Origin: Actinacidiphila cocklensis
Lineage (GTDB): Bacteria > Actinomycetota > Actinomycetes > Streptomycetales > Streptomycetaceae
Direction: 5' to 3'
DNA length: 64,000 nt
NCBI RefSeq assembly: GCF_907177275.1
Contig: NZ_CAJSLV010000042.1
Coordinates: forward strand, 1 to 64,000
The notes beneath the pieces were generated by a model that had not been told where the DNA came from, searched no databases, and worked only from the letters and a program-made list of their open reading frames with translations. Positions within the stretch are counted from its first letter, which is position 1; every line of letters begins with the position of its first letter. A program made the position numbers and the translations under genes. Shown here piece after piece: positions 34,409-43,941 of the stretch.

Positions 34409-35047
34409 CGACTTGCCTCACGGCATCCAGCGACCGCCATCGCGGGCAAGCGTCCGCAGGCCTGGAGGGGCCTTGACACCCCGGCTACGCGGGGGTTGCC
34501 GACCGCGTCGTCCAACGGCTGGAGGTCGGGGCGGCCGAAACGCCAGAAGGCGGGACCTGCAGCGAAAGCCCCCCGCCACCCGACGAAGGGACGGACATGA
34601 GGCGCACCCCGAGGATCGACCACCTGGCACGGCTGGTGGACAACCTGCTGGACGGCCTGGCCGCGCACGGCCGCCCGGCACCGACCGCACCCCAGATCCG
34701 CGCGGCCCTGTGAGAACTCCAGCGCGGCCGCCGCGGCCGCCGTGCCCACCGGCGGCCGAACGCCCGCCGGTAGCCCACCGGGGAGCGGCGGAGTTCCATC
34801 GCGCCGCGATTGCCCCGTTCCCCGCCGTTCCCCGCCCTTATCAGCGATTCCCCTCTGTTAAGTTCCGGCAGGAGTGCGGCGGGTGGGGGACCGCACCGGT
34901 TGCTCACCCGCTTGCGCCGCCGCGCCGCCTACCGCCGTTCCACGGCTGTGACCTGCGGTAGTGATGTCCGTGGAACGCCTGCCGGGTGCAGCGGGGCCGG
35001 GTGTTCCGCACGTGGAATCGAACGGGGAATCGAACTAGGTTGGAGGG
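34409..35047. other. Intergenic region with one possible 38-codon gene
   Basis: About 640 bases. The only plausible frame is a short one at 34597-34713 (ATG after AGGGACGG), encoding RIDHLARLVDNLLDGLAAHG and a short PTAPQIRAAL tail. It is helical and could be a truncated or very small protein. The rest is non-coding as far as I can see. AT-richer DNA around 34840-34870 may hold a promoter for the next gene. Confidence 0.35.
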
Positions 35048-35554
35048 ATGAGCGACGACCAGGACCCGGAGCGCGGCGAGCGGCATCTGGCTGCGCTGCC
35101 GCAGGCCGATGGGCCTCTGGTCGACGTGACCCTCCCGGACGGGCAGCACCTGTTCGCCGTGGTGAAATCCCGCCGCCGGGAACCCGACGGCTGGTGGTAC
35201 TACCTGCAAATCCACCTGCCCAGTCAGGGCAGCGACCGGGGCCGGCTCCTGGTCCTGCCTGCCCCGGTCGACTTCCGCGTCCCGGCCGCCCTGTGCGAGC
35301 CGATCGACGGCCAGCCGTACGACCAGGTGCCGACCGAGCGGCCCGGGGTCACCCCGGCCTGGAAGGTCGAAGAGCCGGTCTCCTTCGGTCCAGAACGTGG
35401 CCCGGCCCGCATCGTGCACCGCGGCGACTGCCGCGCCGCCCGCGACCTCACCCGCCCAGCCACCACCGAGCAGGCCCGCGCAGTCCTGACACGCGAGGAC
35501 GCCGCCCCCTGCCCAACGTGCCGACCCGACCGGCCACTGCGCACCGCCGCGTAG
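35048..35554 (+). CDS. DUF6233-like hypothetical protein
   Basis: A 168-residue protein. The C-terminal part (HRGDCRAARDLTRPATTEQA, VLTREDAAPCPTCRPDRPL) resembles Streptomyces proteins annotated DUF6233, with a CxxC that could bind metal. The N-terminal half is a small beta-rich domain (LVDVTLPDGQHLFAVVKSRR, GWWYYLQIHLP). Function unknown, with many paralogues per Streptomyces genome. Two decayed copies of the C-terminus occur at about 47.4 and 54.1 kb. GGAGGG is only a base or two from the ATG, so the exact start may differ. Confidence 0.65.
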   Translation: MSDDQDPERGERHLAALPQADGPLVDVTLPDGQHLFAVVKSRRREPDGWWYYLQIHLPSQGSDRGRLLVLPAPVDFRVPAALCEPIDGQPYDQVPTERPGVTPAWKVEEPVSFGPERGPARIVHRGDCRAARDLTRPATTEQARAVLTREDAAPCPTCRPDRPLRTAA

Positions 35555-35751
35555 CTCGGGGGCAGGCGGGTATTCACCGCTCCTGAGGGGCGCTCACAGT
35601 CTCAGCGTCTTCGGAGTGGTCATCTTCGGGGCGGTGTCTGAGGCCCCAGTCCTCGGCACGCCCCAGCACGAAACGTCTTTTCCTGGCTGCCTGGACCTCG
35701 GCCTGGTGTCGGTCTATCGGCGGGCGGGCACCCTCCCGGGCGGGCCTAGCG

Positions 35752-36939
35752 TCACCGGATTGCGCCCGTAAGGTTCGCGTTCTCCGCCCCCTCCAGGTTG
35801 GTGTCGACCAGGAAGGCGCCGGTGAGGTCCGCACCGAGCAGATTCGCACCACTCAAGTTGGCGTCGGTCAGGTCCGTGCTGCGCAGCTTGACATGCTCCA
35901 GGCGTGCACCGGACAGGTTCGCACCAGACAGGTCCAACCCGGACAGGTCCTGATCGGCCAAGAACGCACCGTGCAGATCTATCCCGCGCAGGTAGGCGCC
36001 ATGCAGGTTCACGCTTATCAGGCTCGCGCCGGCCAGGGACGTATCGAAGAACAGGAACATGTCGGTTCTCAGGTCTATGTCCACAAGCGTCGCGCCGTAC
36101 AAGGAGGCTTTCCGCAGGCTCGCACCGTGCAGATTCGTCTTGTCCAGGCTCGCACCGTGCAGGTTCGCCTTGTCCAGGGATGCGTTAGTCATGTTCGCGT
36201 CGTCCAATTTGGCGTCGGTAAGGTCCGCACCGAGCAGATCCGCGCCGCTCAGGTTCGCGTAGGTGAGGTTCGTGCCACGCAAGCTGGCGTCGATCAGTAC
36301 GGCGTGGTGCAGATCCAAGTCGTGCAAGTCCATGTTGGCTAAGTAGGCGTCGTGCAGGTCCATCATTGCCGTGCCGTCGTAGTGCGTGTTTCGGGTGACA
36401 AGCGTGGCGAGCGCGACGGATACGTCATCGGGTGGCTGCTGCGGTCCTTGTTCGCCCTTCTTTGGTTGTGGGGCGTGGGTGCGGACGTAGGCGGAAAGAA
36501 CACTGACGACGGCGGGCTGGTCGCGTTTGGAGTCCTGCATGATCCGTTGCAGGGCGTAGATGCTGCCGATGCGCACGTCGGGGGAGTCGCTGCCGAGATC
36601 GGCCACGGCGTTGTTGTATCTATCGGTGATCTGCCCTTCGCTGACCTGCCGGATGGAGACCCAGGTGAAGCCAGCTACTGCGAGGGTCGCGACGGTGGCC
36701 AGCAGTCCAGCAGCCTGCTGCAGTCGTGCCCACGTGTCGGGGCGTTCGCTGGCTGCATTCGACGATGGCGCCGCACCGGCAACGATTAACCGCAACCGTC
36801 CGGCGGCCCGACCGCGCTGACCCGGTCGTCGGGCACCTACGGGTGCGGAAGGGCGCCGTCGGGTAGGTCGGGCCAAACGCTGAGCTATGCGGCGCAGTTG
36901 CGCGCTGCGCGCCCCGGCACGGGGCGTTCCGGTAGTCAT
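35752..36939 (-). CDS. Pentapeptide-repeat membrane protein
   Basis: About 395 residues. A basic N-terminus (~1-60) leads to one transmembrane helix, AAGLLATVATLAVAGFTWVS (~80-100). A helical linker (ITDRYNNAVADLGSDSPDVR, IGSIYALQRIMQDSKRDQPA) and then an extended array of pentapeptide repeats from ~190 follow, e.g. ANLSGADLLGADLTDAKLDD. Such arrays fold into a right-handed quadrilateral helix. The same anchor/linker/repeat layout is common in Streptomyces, with the repeats cytoplasmic; role unknown. The ATG at 36939 fits the family better than the upstream codon at 36954, and no clear ribosome site was seen. Confidence 0.85.
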   Translation of the reverse strand: MTTGTPRAGARSAQLRRIAQRLARPTRRRPSAPVGARRPGQRGRAAGRLRLIVAGAAPSSNAASERPDTWARLQQAAGLLATVATLAVAGFTWVSIRQVSEGQITDRYNNAVADLGSDSPDVRIGSIYALQRIMQDSKRDQPAVVSVLSAYVRTHAPQPKKGEQGPQQPPDDVSVALATLVTRNTHYDGTAMMDLHDAYLANMDLHDLDLHHAVLIDASLRGTNLTYANLSGADLLGADLTDAKLDDANMTNASLDKANLHGASLDKTNLHGASLRKASLYGATLVDIDLRTDMFLFFDTSLAGASLISVNLHGAYLRGIDLHGAFLADQDLSGLDLSGANLSGARLEHVKLRSTDLTDANLSGANLLGADLTGAFLVDTNLEGAENANLTGAIR

Positions 36940-37194
36940 ACGACAATTGGACACGACCAGCGAGCAGGCACGCTGACAGCGTTACAGAACCGTACGCATG
37001 ATGCGCGTCGGGAAGCTGCTCATCGAAGCCGCCGATGAGGACTTCAACCTGCCGAAGCTACAGCGGGCAGATCCCGATGATGAACAAGGCCGGGGCCTCT
37101 CCGTCGTCAGCCGTGGCTTTGTTCACGAGAAGCGACAGCACCCGTGCTCGCCGATGCGCGGAGTGTCGAACCATGCGCGGGCGGCACCCGAGAG

Positions 37195-38223
37195 CTACTG
37201 GATGCTCCAGCGGTGCGGATGGCTGGGATCGGTTGGGCAGGCGAAGAGGTTGAGTTCGTCGAATCGGCCCACAGTGACTTCGGTGGGGGTGGCGCACCGG
37301 TGGGTGGGCAGGTCTTGGTCTTCCCGAGGCTTCCAGCTGCCGCTGCCTCCGTCCCACTCCGAGCTGTCGATGGTCAGCAGGAGGCGCATCGGCGTCCTGC
37401 AGGTCTGGCAGTCCATGGGGTACGGGTCGGTGGCGTGCCAGGAGGCGAAGCCGCCGACGCGCCAACCGGGCGGGATGGACAGGTCGTACTGGTAGCCAAT
37501 CGGCTCGGCGGCGTTCCCGTCCGTCGATGGCCCGGCCTCCTCCTGGGCTTCGTCCCAAGCGTCGATCCGGGCGCACAGGTCCTCGGGCAGGAGGCCGGCG
37601 AACGGGTAGGTGACCACCTGCTCCGGGTGCAAGACGCAGGGCTCGGGAACGAACCCGTCCGATCCGACGACCACAGGCTGCGGCTGCGGTGTCAGCACCT
37701 CGCCAACCTCCGCCGACCGCCGCCAGCACAGCCGCAACTCCAGGCCGTAACCGCCCGGGCCGTGGGCGTTGAAGGGGCACCAGAACACCTGGAGCAGGTC
37801 GCAGCCGTCCGGCCCGTTCGGGAGGTCGGGGACATCCCGCCGGTACAGCTGCGCCAGGCCGATCATCGGCAGCGGATCCGTCTCCGATGACCCAGGGATC
37901 CGGTGCTCTCGGTGCAGCTCGTTCAGCAGCTCCCGTTCCTCCTCTGTCGGGCCGGCGACCTGGTTGCGGGCCCACGCGGTGGCCAGCACCCGCCGGTACC
38001 GGTGGATGTCGACCGGGCGCCGACCTCGCCCGCGGCCGTGCGCCTCACCGCACACCGGCCACGGCTCGTCCGCTGGCCACAGCATCGGACCGCCCACCGA
38101 GCTGGCCGATGTCTGCGGGCTGCCCGGCCGCGGGTGGAGCCGCGTCGTCGTGCCCCGGTAGGCAGCCAGTTCCGGGAAGAGCACCTCGACATCGACTGGG
38201 CGCGGGGGCGTGGTCCTCGTCAT
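37195..38223 (-). CDS. DUF1963 (YwqG)-like protein
   Basis: A 342-residue soluble protein. GGPMLWPADEPWPVCGEAH, MIGLAQLYRRDVPDLPNGPD, LQVFWCPFNAHG and, near the C-terminus, IPPGWRVGGFASWHATDPYP with MDCQTCRTPMRLLLTIDSSE match the layout of DUF1963/YwqG-type proteins, including the SWIxxPE-like and CxxC segments. Biochemical function is not known for the family. The gene stands alone, and its upstream side abuts the ISL3 element beginning at 38355. Confidence 0.7.
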   Translation of the reverse strand: MTRTTPPRPVDVEVLFPELAAYRGTTTRLHPRPGSPQTSASSVGGPMLWPADEPWPVCGEAHGRGRGRRPVDIHRYRRVLATAWARNQVAGPTEEERELLNELHREHRIPGSSETDPLPMIGLAQLYRRDVPDLPNGPDGCDLLQVFWCPFNAHGPGGYGLELRLCWRRSAEVGEVLTPQPQPVVVGSDGFVPEPCVLHPEQVVTYPFAGLLPEDLCARIDAWDEAQEEAGPSTDGNAAEPIGYQYDLSIPPGWRVGGFASWHATDPYPMDCQTCRTPMRLLLTIDSSEWDGGSGSWKPREDQDLPTHRCATPTEVTVGRFDELNLFACPTDPSHPHRWSIQ

Positions 38224-38476
38224 GGAAAGCGACGCTAGTCACTCGACGACCTCAGCCATCGAGCACCCCCGTCAGCAGCTTCGCAGTGCCAGTGCTGCTA
38301 TCGAAATCTGTGAACATTTCGAATCGCTCGCAGAGTCAGATGCCTCCCAAACCGGGGTTCTGGTCCAACTTCTATGGTGTGCCTACTCCCTGTGACTGTT
38401 GATCTTGATGAAGCGTCCCGCGAGATCGTCTGGAAACTGCCGTGGCCGACCGCGTTCGGGCTGATGGTTCTGGGCT

Positions 38477-40077
38477 GTGCGCGAGGTACTGCTCCGGCTG
38501 GAAGAGCTGCTCTTCCTGGCGGATCCGGGGATCAGGGTGGAGACGGTCCAGGACGATGGCGAGGTGATCGGAGTCGGTGTCAGATGCCGGACGGCTGGGG
38601 CTCGGTGCCCGGGCTGCGGGAGCTGGTCGGGGCGGGTGCACGGCTCCTACCTGCGGTTTCCCGCTGACCTCCCCGTGGCGGGACGGCAGGTGATGCTGCG
38701 ACTTCGCGTCCGGCGCTTCACGTGCCAAGACGCCTCCTGCGGGCGGCGGACCTTCGTCGAGCAGGTCGCGGGCCTGACCCGGCGGTACAGCCAGCGGACG
38801 GAGCGAATGCGGTCAGCCCTGGCCGAGGTCGGCCTCTCCCTGGCTGGCCGCGCCGGTGCCCGGCTGGCCGATGTCTTCGGGGCGAGGGTCAGTCGGAACA
38901 CGATCTTGCGGCTGGTCCACGCTCTCCCGGAACCCCAGCTACAGGTCCCGCGTGTGGTCGGCGTCGACGAGTACGCGATGCGCAAGGGCCGTGTCTACGG
39001 GACCGTGCTGGTCGACGTTGAGGCCCGCAGACCGGTGGACCTCCTGCCGGATCGTGAGGCAGGCACTGTCGCGGCCTGGCTGGCCGAGCACCCGGGGATC
39101 GAGGTCGTGTGCCGTGACCGAGCGCCGTTCTTCGCCGAGGGCGCCAGGGTCGGGGCACCCACCGCGGTCCAGGTCGCGGACCGGTTTCACCTCTGGCGCA
39201 ACCTCGGCGAAGCGGCCGAGCGGTGCGTCTCCCGCCACCGCCCGTGCCTCCGCGCAACCTCCGCGCAACCTCCGCCGAGCCGGTGCCGGAGAAGGTGCCG
39301 GCACCGGCCGAGAGCGGGACGCCGTGGCCCACCGGGCACCGGTTCGCCGACCGCACCCGCGCCAAGCACGCCACCGTCCACGCGTTGCTGCCTGCCGGCC
39401 ACAGCCGACGCTCGATCCAGCGACAGCTCAGCATGACCTACCGCACCGTCCACCGGCTGGCCGACGCCGCGAGGCCAGAAGACCTGTTCCAGGGACAGTG
39501 GCAGAACCGCAGGACCAAGCTCGACGACTTCAAGCCCTATCTGCACGAGCGGTGGGCCGAGGGCTGCACGAACGCCTGGACCCTCTGGAAGGAGATCAAG
39601 ACGCACGGTTACACCGGCGGCTACGGCGCCGTCCGCGCCCACCTCCAGCCGTTCCGCACATCCCCGACGGCACCGGCAGCCCGTCCGTCGTCCCCACGCA
39701 CGGTCACCAGCTGGATCCTGACTCACCCCGACACCCTGCGGGAGAGCGAGCGCCTGAAGCTCAAAGTCGTCCTCGTAGGCTGCCCCGAACTGGATGCTCT
39801 CACCGGGCACGTCCGCGTGTTCGGAAAGATGCTCACCCAGCTCCAGGGCGACCAGCTCCCGCAATGGATCAAGGCGGTCCGCGCCGACGACCTGCCCAGC
39901 CTCCACACCTTCGTCAACGGCCTCGAACGCGATCTTGCCGCAGTCACCGCCGGCCTGACACTGCCGTGGAGCTCCGGCGTCGTCGAAGGCCACGTCAACC
40001 GGATCAAAATGATCAAGCGCCAGATGTATGGCCGGGCCGGCTTCGACCTGCTGCGGAAGCGTGTCTTGCTGGCCTGA
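38477..40077 (+). pseudogene. ISL3-family transposase, frameshifted by an 11-base duplication
   Basis: Two overlapping frames together encode a full ~529-residue ISL3 transposase. The N-terminal part has the zinc finger (ARCPGCGSWSGRVHGSYLR, FTCQDASCGRRTF), an HTH, and VVGVDEYAMRKGRVYGTVLV with QVADRFHLWRN. The C-terminal frame has LPWSSGVVEGHVNRIKMIKR and YGRAGFDLLRKRVLLA. The break is at CCTCCGCGCAA, present twice in tandem at 39247-39257 and 39258-39268. Removing one copy restores reading as RPCLRATSAEPVPEK. The duplication alone explains the inactivation, so it is probably recent. Confidence 0.88.
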
Positions 40078-40109
40078 CCGCAGAGCTGTCGCTCGACGAA
40101 CGGGTCGGT

Positions 40110-40760
40110 TCAGCTCATCGAGAGCGGCACGGGATCCAGGCCCAGCTTGCTCCGGCATGAATGGACGGCCCGGGCGACCCAGGCAGTCACGGCGTCGCGA
40201 TCTGCCGCGAGCGCGTGCAGCTCACGTGTCTTCTCCTGGGCGTCGACCATCCACGGGGCCAGCGGGTCCTCTCGAAGGACTCGCTCGAAGTGATCGCGAG
40301 CCCTGTCCGGGTCACCGGCCAGGGCGGCCGCGATGCCGGCGTCGAAGCCGTCCCAGAGGAATCCCCGGCGCACCGGTCGGGATGCCAGGTATCGAGCGAC
40401 GTCCGGCAGAGCTGGGAACTTCTCCCTCAGCGCGGTCACGTTCGCAGCCGCCTGTCGGCTGAGTTCGAGTGCCAGCGGTGTGAACTGGTCCTCAGCGCGG
40501 AACGACTCGGAGCCAACCCGGACTGCATCCACATGGAAAGCCAGGTGGTCCACGTCGTGCCACAGCCACATCGCACCGACGTGCAGACCGCTGCCAGCAG
40601 TCCGTGGCGGGGTGAACTCCACAACCCCCAGCCACCACGCGTGATCATCAATCCACAGCCGCGACCGCCCACGCTGGGCCACGCCGAGCGGCTTCAGGGA
40701 CTCCCGCGCCGCCGAGGTGATGACCCGAAGAACCGGACTGCGATCTGCCATGACCGGCAT
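40110..40760 (-). CDS. Hypothetical protein, probable IS passenger
   Basis: A 216-residue soluble protein lying between the transposase and the right inverted repeat, convergent with the transposase. Landmarks: SRLWIDDHAWWLGVVEFTPP, HVGAMWLWHDVDHLAFHVD, TPLALELSRQAAANVTALRE and ALAGDPDRARDHFERVLRED, the last like a short TPR. It resembles nothing I can name. Its place inside the inverted repeats suggests that it travels with the element. Confidence 0.6.
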   Translation of the reverse strand: MPVMADRSPVLRVITSAARESLKPLGVAQRGRSRLWIDDHAWWLGVVEFTPPRTAGSGLHVGAMWLWHDVDHLAFHVDAVRVGSESFRAEDQFTPLALELSRQAAANVTALREKFPALPDVARYLASRPVRRGFLWDGFDAGIAAALAGDPDRARDHFERVLREDPLAPWMVDAQEKTRELHALAADRDAVTAWVARAVHSCRSKLGLDPVPLSMS

Positions 40761-40830
40761 TATCGACCCTCGTACCGACCCCCCCGTCGGTACTGAGCGT
40801 CACCGGTCCACAGAAGTTGGACCAGAGCCC

Positions 40831-41408
40831 GTTCTCGCGTACAGAGCCACGCTGTCGTCGTCATCAGTCGTCATACGGACACGTTCGGGCCGCCGGCCTG
40901 TGGACAAGCGCCAGCGATCCGGCGGCGACTATCCACAGGCCAGCGGCTGGAGCCTGTCGGGGAGGTCGCCGTGACCGGCATGGCGGCCGCCAACGAGCAG
41001 GAGACGCTGATGCCGTACCTGGTGCCGCCCCGGACCCCGCTGTGAGTAGGCACCTCTGTGACAGCCCGCAGAACCAGCCCTGGCCGGACCACGGCAGCCG
41101 CTTGGTCACCTCGTAACAGCAGACCGGCCCACACAACTGCCCGCCACCAGGCCAACAGCGCTTCCTACCGCTGACGCCCACCCGCTGCTACCAGGACGCC
41201 AACTCACACAAGCTGTCGCCGGAGCGGCGGGCGGAACTCGACGCGCTCGGGATGCGCTGGTAGAGGGTGCACCAGGCGTGACCGTTATTCGTAACCGCGC
41301 ATGGACGGGCCCCGCCGATCCATCCATGTCGACGGGCCCAGACGATCCAGCGGCGCGGCGGTCGGCCCTTCTTTGTCCGGACACGTGTCCGGCGGGTGTG
41401 TGCCCGCC
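40831..41408. other. Intergenic region with an HA-helicase relic
   Basis: Apart from the relic at 41195-41263 nothing coding was recognised in these 580 bases. The stretch between the IS end and the relic looks like scrambled accessory DNA. Confidence 0.4.
41195..41263 (+). pseudogene. Relic of an HA-domain helicase C-terminus
   Basis: The in-frame codons DANSHKLSPERRAELDALGM plus RW and a TAG stop match the end of the HA-domain gene at 26355-26440 (residues DNARRRADKLSAERRAELD onwards). Only ~22 codons survive, and the preceding sequence is unrelated. This is one of three such tails in the window. Confidence 0.7.
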
Positions 41409-41846
41409 CTACGGTGCGGGGATTTCGGCGGTGAGGCGCGCGTTCCACGGGCACCAGTAGAGGCCCGGGAGGAAGGGCCCACCGGCTTCGTCGAGGTGGT
41501 CCTCGACGTAGCTGATGTTGTACCCGTCGCAGACCTCGGGGGGGTTGTCGGTGAAGGAGACGGTGTCGGGGTTGTAGTGGAAGTCCCACTGGGGGTTGTA
41601 GCTGGCTTGGGTCTTGATGATCCTGCCGATGACGGTCTTTCTCTCCGCGTTCTCGTTCGCGATGATGTCGCGGGCTTCCTGGATCACTTCCGGCCTGGTG
41701 ATCTCGATGGTGAAGTTGGAGCCGCGTGTGTCCTGGAGGTTGAAGTACGCGGCGTTGGCGGCTCCGGCCTGGCCGGTCTGCCCTGCGGCCAGGGCGAGCA
41801 GTGTGGTGGCCGCGATGGTGCAGATCTTGGTGGCGATGCGTCGCAT
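41409..41846 (-). CDS. Secreted BP74-like protein
   Basis: A 145-residue protein from an ATG with GGAG ~9 bases upstream. A signal peptide is clear (basic MRRIATK, hydrophobic TIAATTLLALAAGQ, cleavage around AGAANA). The mature part AYFNLQDTRGSNFTIEITRP, YNPQWDFHYNPDTVSFTDN, VCDGYNISYVEDHLDEAGGP and LPGLYWCPWNARLTAEI matches the BP74 N-terminal domain, named from a Dictyostelium calcium-dependent protein and widespread in secreted bacterial proteins. Two cysteines could form a disulphide. Function is unknown; it is probably extracellular. Confidence 0.75.
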   Translation of the reverse strand: MRRIATKICTIAATTLLALAAGQTGQAGAANAAYFNLQDTRGSNFTIEITRPEVIQEARDIIANENAERKTVIGRIIKTQASYNPQWDFHYNPDTVSFTDNPPEVCDGYNISYVEDHLDEAGGPFLPGLYWCPWNARLTAEIPAP

Positions 41847-42185
41847 GAAGGCAGCTCCGTGCCTCGGGCTGTTCCTGATCACAGCCGTCCGTGACGCAAC
41901 GTAACAAAATTATCACTTAAGGTTGATCATCATGCGCGGCGACGCCACCTCGTGCCGCGATGCGGCGGGGGCATCAGGAGCTCGAGCTGGTCGAGCCGGA
42001 CGCACCGGGCGCTGCGTGGGGCTGCCCAATCGCCCGCATCCTGACGCCATGAGGGCGGTTCCGAAGAGGCCATCCGAGTGGCCGTGCCCGCCTGGATGCC
42101 CTGGCTCGGGCGACGTGGGAGCGTGCCGCTCACGACGGCGTAGTTAGCTGTGATCAAACAGCCCGGTCGGCACGGGGAGCACCAT
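41847..42185. promoter_or_regulatory. Divergent promoter region between the BP74-like and SpoIIE genes
   Basis: About 340 bases. An AT-rich island at 41895-41932 (aacaaaattatcacttaagg) is conspicuous and probably belongs to the leftward promoter of the secreted protein gene. GGGGAG before the ATG at 42186 is the ribosome site of the phosphatase. No gene seen. Confidence 0.4.
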
Positions 42186-43277
42186 ATGGCAAGGCTGGGG
42201 GTGTGGGCATGGGTAGGGAAGCGGAAACGCCTTCTGCCGGCCTTCCTGCTGCTTTTCGCCGTGGTGATCGACCTGGGCACGCCCCGCACCGTGAGCGCGG
42301 CGGCCCTCTACGCGGCCGCCGTTCTGTCTGCCGCCCCGCTGCTGTCGCAGCGGGGGACGATCGTCACCGGTGCGTGTGCCCTGCTCGCCGACTGGGCGAT
42401 GTTCCGGTACTTCGGCTACCGCCGGGACCCCGTCGAGATCAGCGAACTGGCCATGGTCGCGGCCGTGACCGTGCTCGCGGCCTTCCTCAACCGCCTCCTG
42501 TACCACCAGAGGGAACAGCTGGAGTCCGTGCGCGACATCGCCGCCGCCGTCCAGCGTGCCGTGCTGCCCAGCCCACCCGGCGTCATCGGCTCACTCCACT
42601 TCGCCGCGTACTACGAGGCGGCCCAGACCGACGCGCAGATCGGCGGCGACCTCTACGCGGTCGTCGACAGCCCGTACGGGGTGCGATGCATGATCGGGGA
42701 CGTGCGCGGCAAGGGCATGGACGCCGTCCGGTCCGTCGCGGTCGGCGTCGGAACATTTCGAGAGGCCGCCCTGGAGGAACCCTCCCTGGCCGGGCTGGTG
42801 GAGCGGCTCGAGCGGGCCGTCGCCCTCGAAGCCGAGCAGTCAGGGCACCTGATCGAGCTCGAAGGATTCGTCACCGGGGTACTCGCGGAGTTCCGAGACA
42901 GCGGCACCAAGGTCCAGCTGCTCAACCGCGGACATCCGGCGCCTCTGCTACTGGACGGGGACACGGCGAGCTACCTCGAACTCAGCGAGCCAGGCCTGCC
43001 CCTGGGGCTGGCCGCCCTCGTCTCCAGCCCCGAGCACGTGGACACGCTGCCCTTCCCGCAAGGGGCCGCCCTGTTGCTCTACACCGACGGACTCAGCGAG
43101 AGCCGTGACGCAGCAGGCCTGTTCTACGACCCCCTCACCAGGCTCAGGGGGCGTCGCTTCACCGACCCCGACGTCCTCTTGCGGACCGTGGTTGCCGATG
43201 TCCACCGGCACACCGGGGGCAGGAGAACCGACGACATGGCCCTGCTGGCCATCACCCGCCCGCATCACACGACATGA
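42186..43277 (+). CDS. Membrane-anchored SpoIIE-family PP2C phosphatase
   Basis: About 363 residues from the ATG with GGGGAG upstream. Two to three transmembrane helices come first (PAFLLLFAVVIDLG, AALYAAAVLSAAPLL, ELAMVAAVTVLAAFLN), then a short linker helix (LESVRDIAAAVQRAVLPSPP) and a cytoplasmic SpoIIE domain. All metal-site motifs are intact: IGGDLYAVV, IGDVRGKGMDA, LLLYTDGLSESRD and RRTDDMALLAI. It should dephosphorylate an anti-anti-sigma-type protein and so release a sigma factor. No partner switch genes are adjacent. It contrasts with the degenerate phosphatase domain at 33.4-34.0 kb. Confidence 0.9.
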   Translation: MARLGVWAWVGKRKRLLPAFLLLFAVVIDLGTPRTVSAAALYAAAVLSAAPLLSQRGTIVTGACALLADWAMFRYFGYRRDPVEISELAMVAAVTVLAAFLNRLLYHQREQLESVRDIAAAVQRAVLPSPPGVIGSLHFAAYYEAAQTDAQIGGDLYAVVDSPYGVRCMIGDVRGKGMDAVRSVAVGVGTFREAALEEPSLAGLVERLERAVALEAEQSGHLIELEGFVTGVLAEFRDSGTKVQLLNRGHPAPLLLDGDTASYLELSEPGLPLGLAALVSSPEHVDTLPFPQGAALLLYTDGLSESRDAAGLFYDPLTRLRGRRFTDPDVLLRTVVADVHRHTGGRRTDDMALLAITRPHHTT

Positions 43278-43582
43278 GGCAGAGCCTTGCCCATCCACGC
43301 CCTCGACAGCTTCCCACCCCCAGGCATCACGCAACGGGGCAACCGGTCCAGGCCCCAGAACCCGTCCTGCCTCGCGCCCAGGCCGCCCCCAGACCGGACC
43401 GGCCGGGCGGCCCACGCGGCCGATTGCGCCCTGTTCCCCCAGGCCTCCGCGCTTCCACTTCGCCGTCTTCCTTGTCCTGTTCGGCGTGGGGAGAGCGGAG
43501 GCCTGGGGGAAGTCCGCGGCCCCTGCACATTCCCGCCGCAGGTCAGACTCCCTTTCCCAGGGGGTTGTGTACCTGGGGGTTG

Positions 43583-43630
43583 GCGCTAGTTGCGCCCCTA
43601 GTCGCCCCTCTAGTTGCGCATCTAGCTGCC
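43583..43630. repeat. Four tandem 12-base repeats with central CTAG
   Basis: GCGCTAGTTGCG, CCCCTAGTCGCC, CCTCTAGTTGCG and CATCTAGCTGCC follow one another exactly, placing CTAG at 43586, 43598, 43610 and 43622. CTAG is rare in high-GC actinobacteria, so the strict 12-base spacing is unlikely to be chance. It looks like an iteron or a protein-binding array. Confidence 0.7.
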
Positions 43631-43860
43631 GCACGCTTCCGCCGCATTCCGCTTCCCACCCCACCGACACCCGGCACAGGCAGCCCGGCCCGGCCTTGGA
43701 TGGTGCGGGTGGACAAGGGGGCCGGTCCTGCGACCCTGCGACCAGACAAGGGGGCGCGGCCGGGGTCGCCTGGCCCGGCCGCGCCGCCGGCCGTGCCCGA
43801 GCTGGCGGTTGCTCGCGGTCGCACGGAGCTGCCGACCATCATCTTCACCACGGCCGGTCC

Positions 43861-43941
43861 TGCCGCTAGCGGTGCCGCTAGACCTAGCACCCCATGCCGC
43901 TAGGCCCAACGCTCTGACCTGGGATCTAGCGCCTAGCGGCA
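43861..43941. repeat. Cluster of TGCCGCTAG repeats, direct and inverted
   Basis: TGCCGCTAG occurs at 43861-43869, 43873-43881 and 43895-43903, and inverted (CTAGCGGCA) at 43933-43941. Two further CTAG sites lie at 43884 and 43926. The first two copies are 12 bases apart, the same period as in the cluster 280 bases upstream. No gene overlaps. Confidence 0.65.

Larger units (their letters stand above)
38355..40830. mobile_element. ISL3-type insertion sequence with passenger gene
   Basis: Ends are 19-base inverted repeats with 18 matches: GGGTTCTGGTCCAACTTCT at 38355-38373, and the reverse complement of GGGCTCTGGTCCAACTTCT at 40812-40830. Length ~2.48 kb. Inside are a frameshifted ISL3 transposase and a convergent gene (40110-40760) of unknown function. 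No 8-base target duplication is evident (CCAAACCG left, GTTCTCGC right), so one flank may have rearranged since insertion. Confidence 0.75.
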
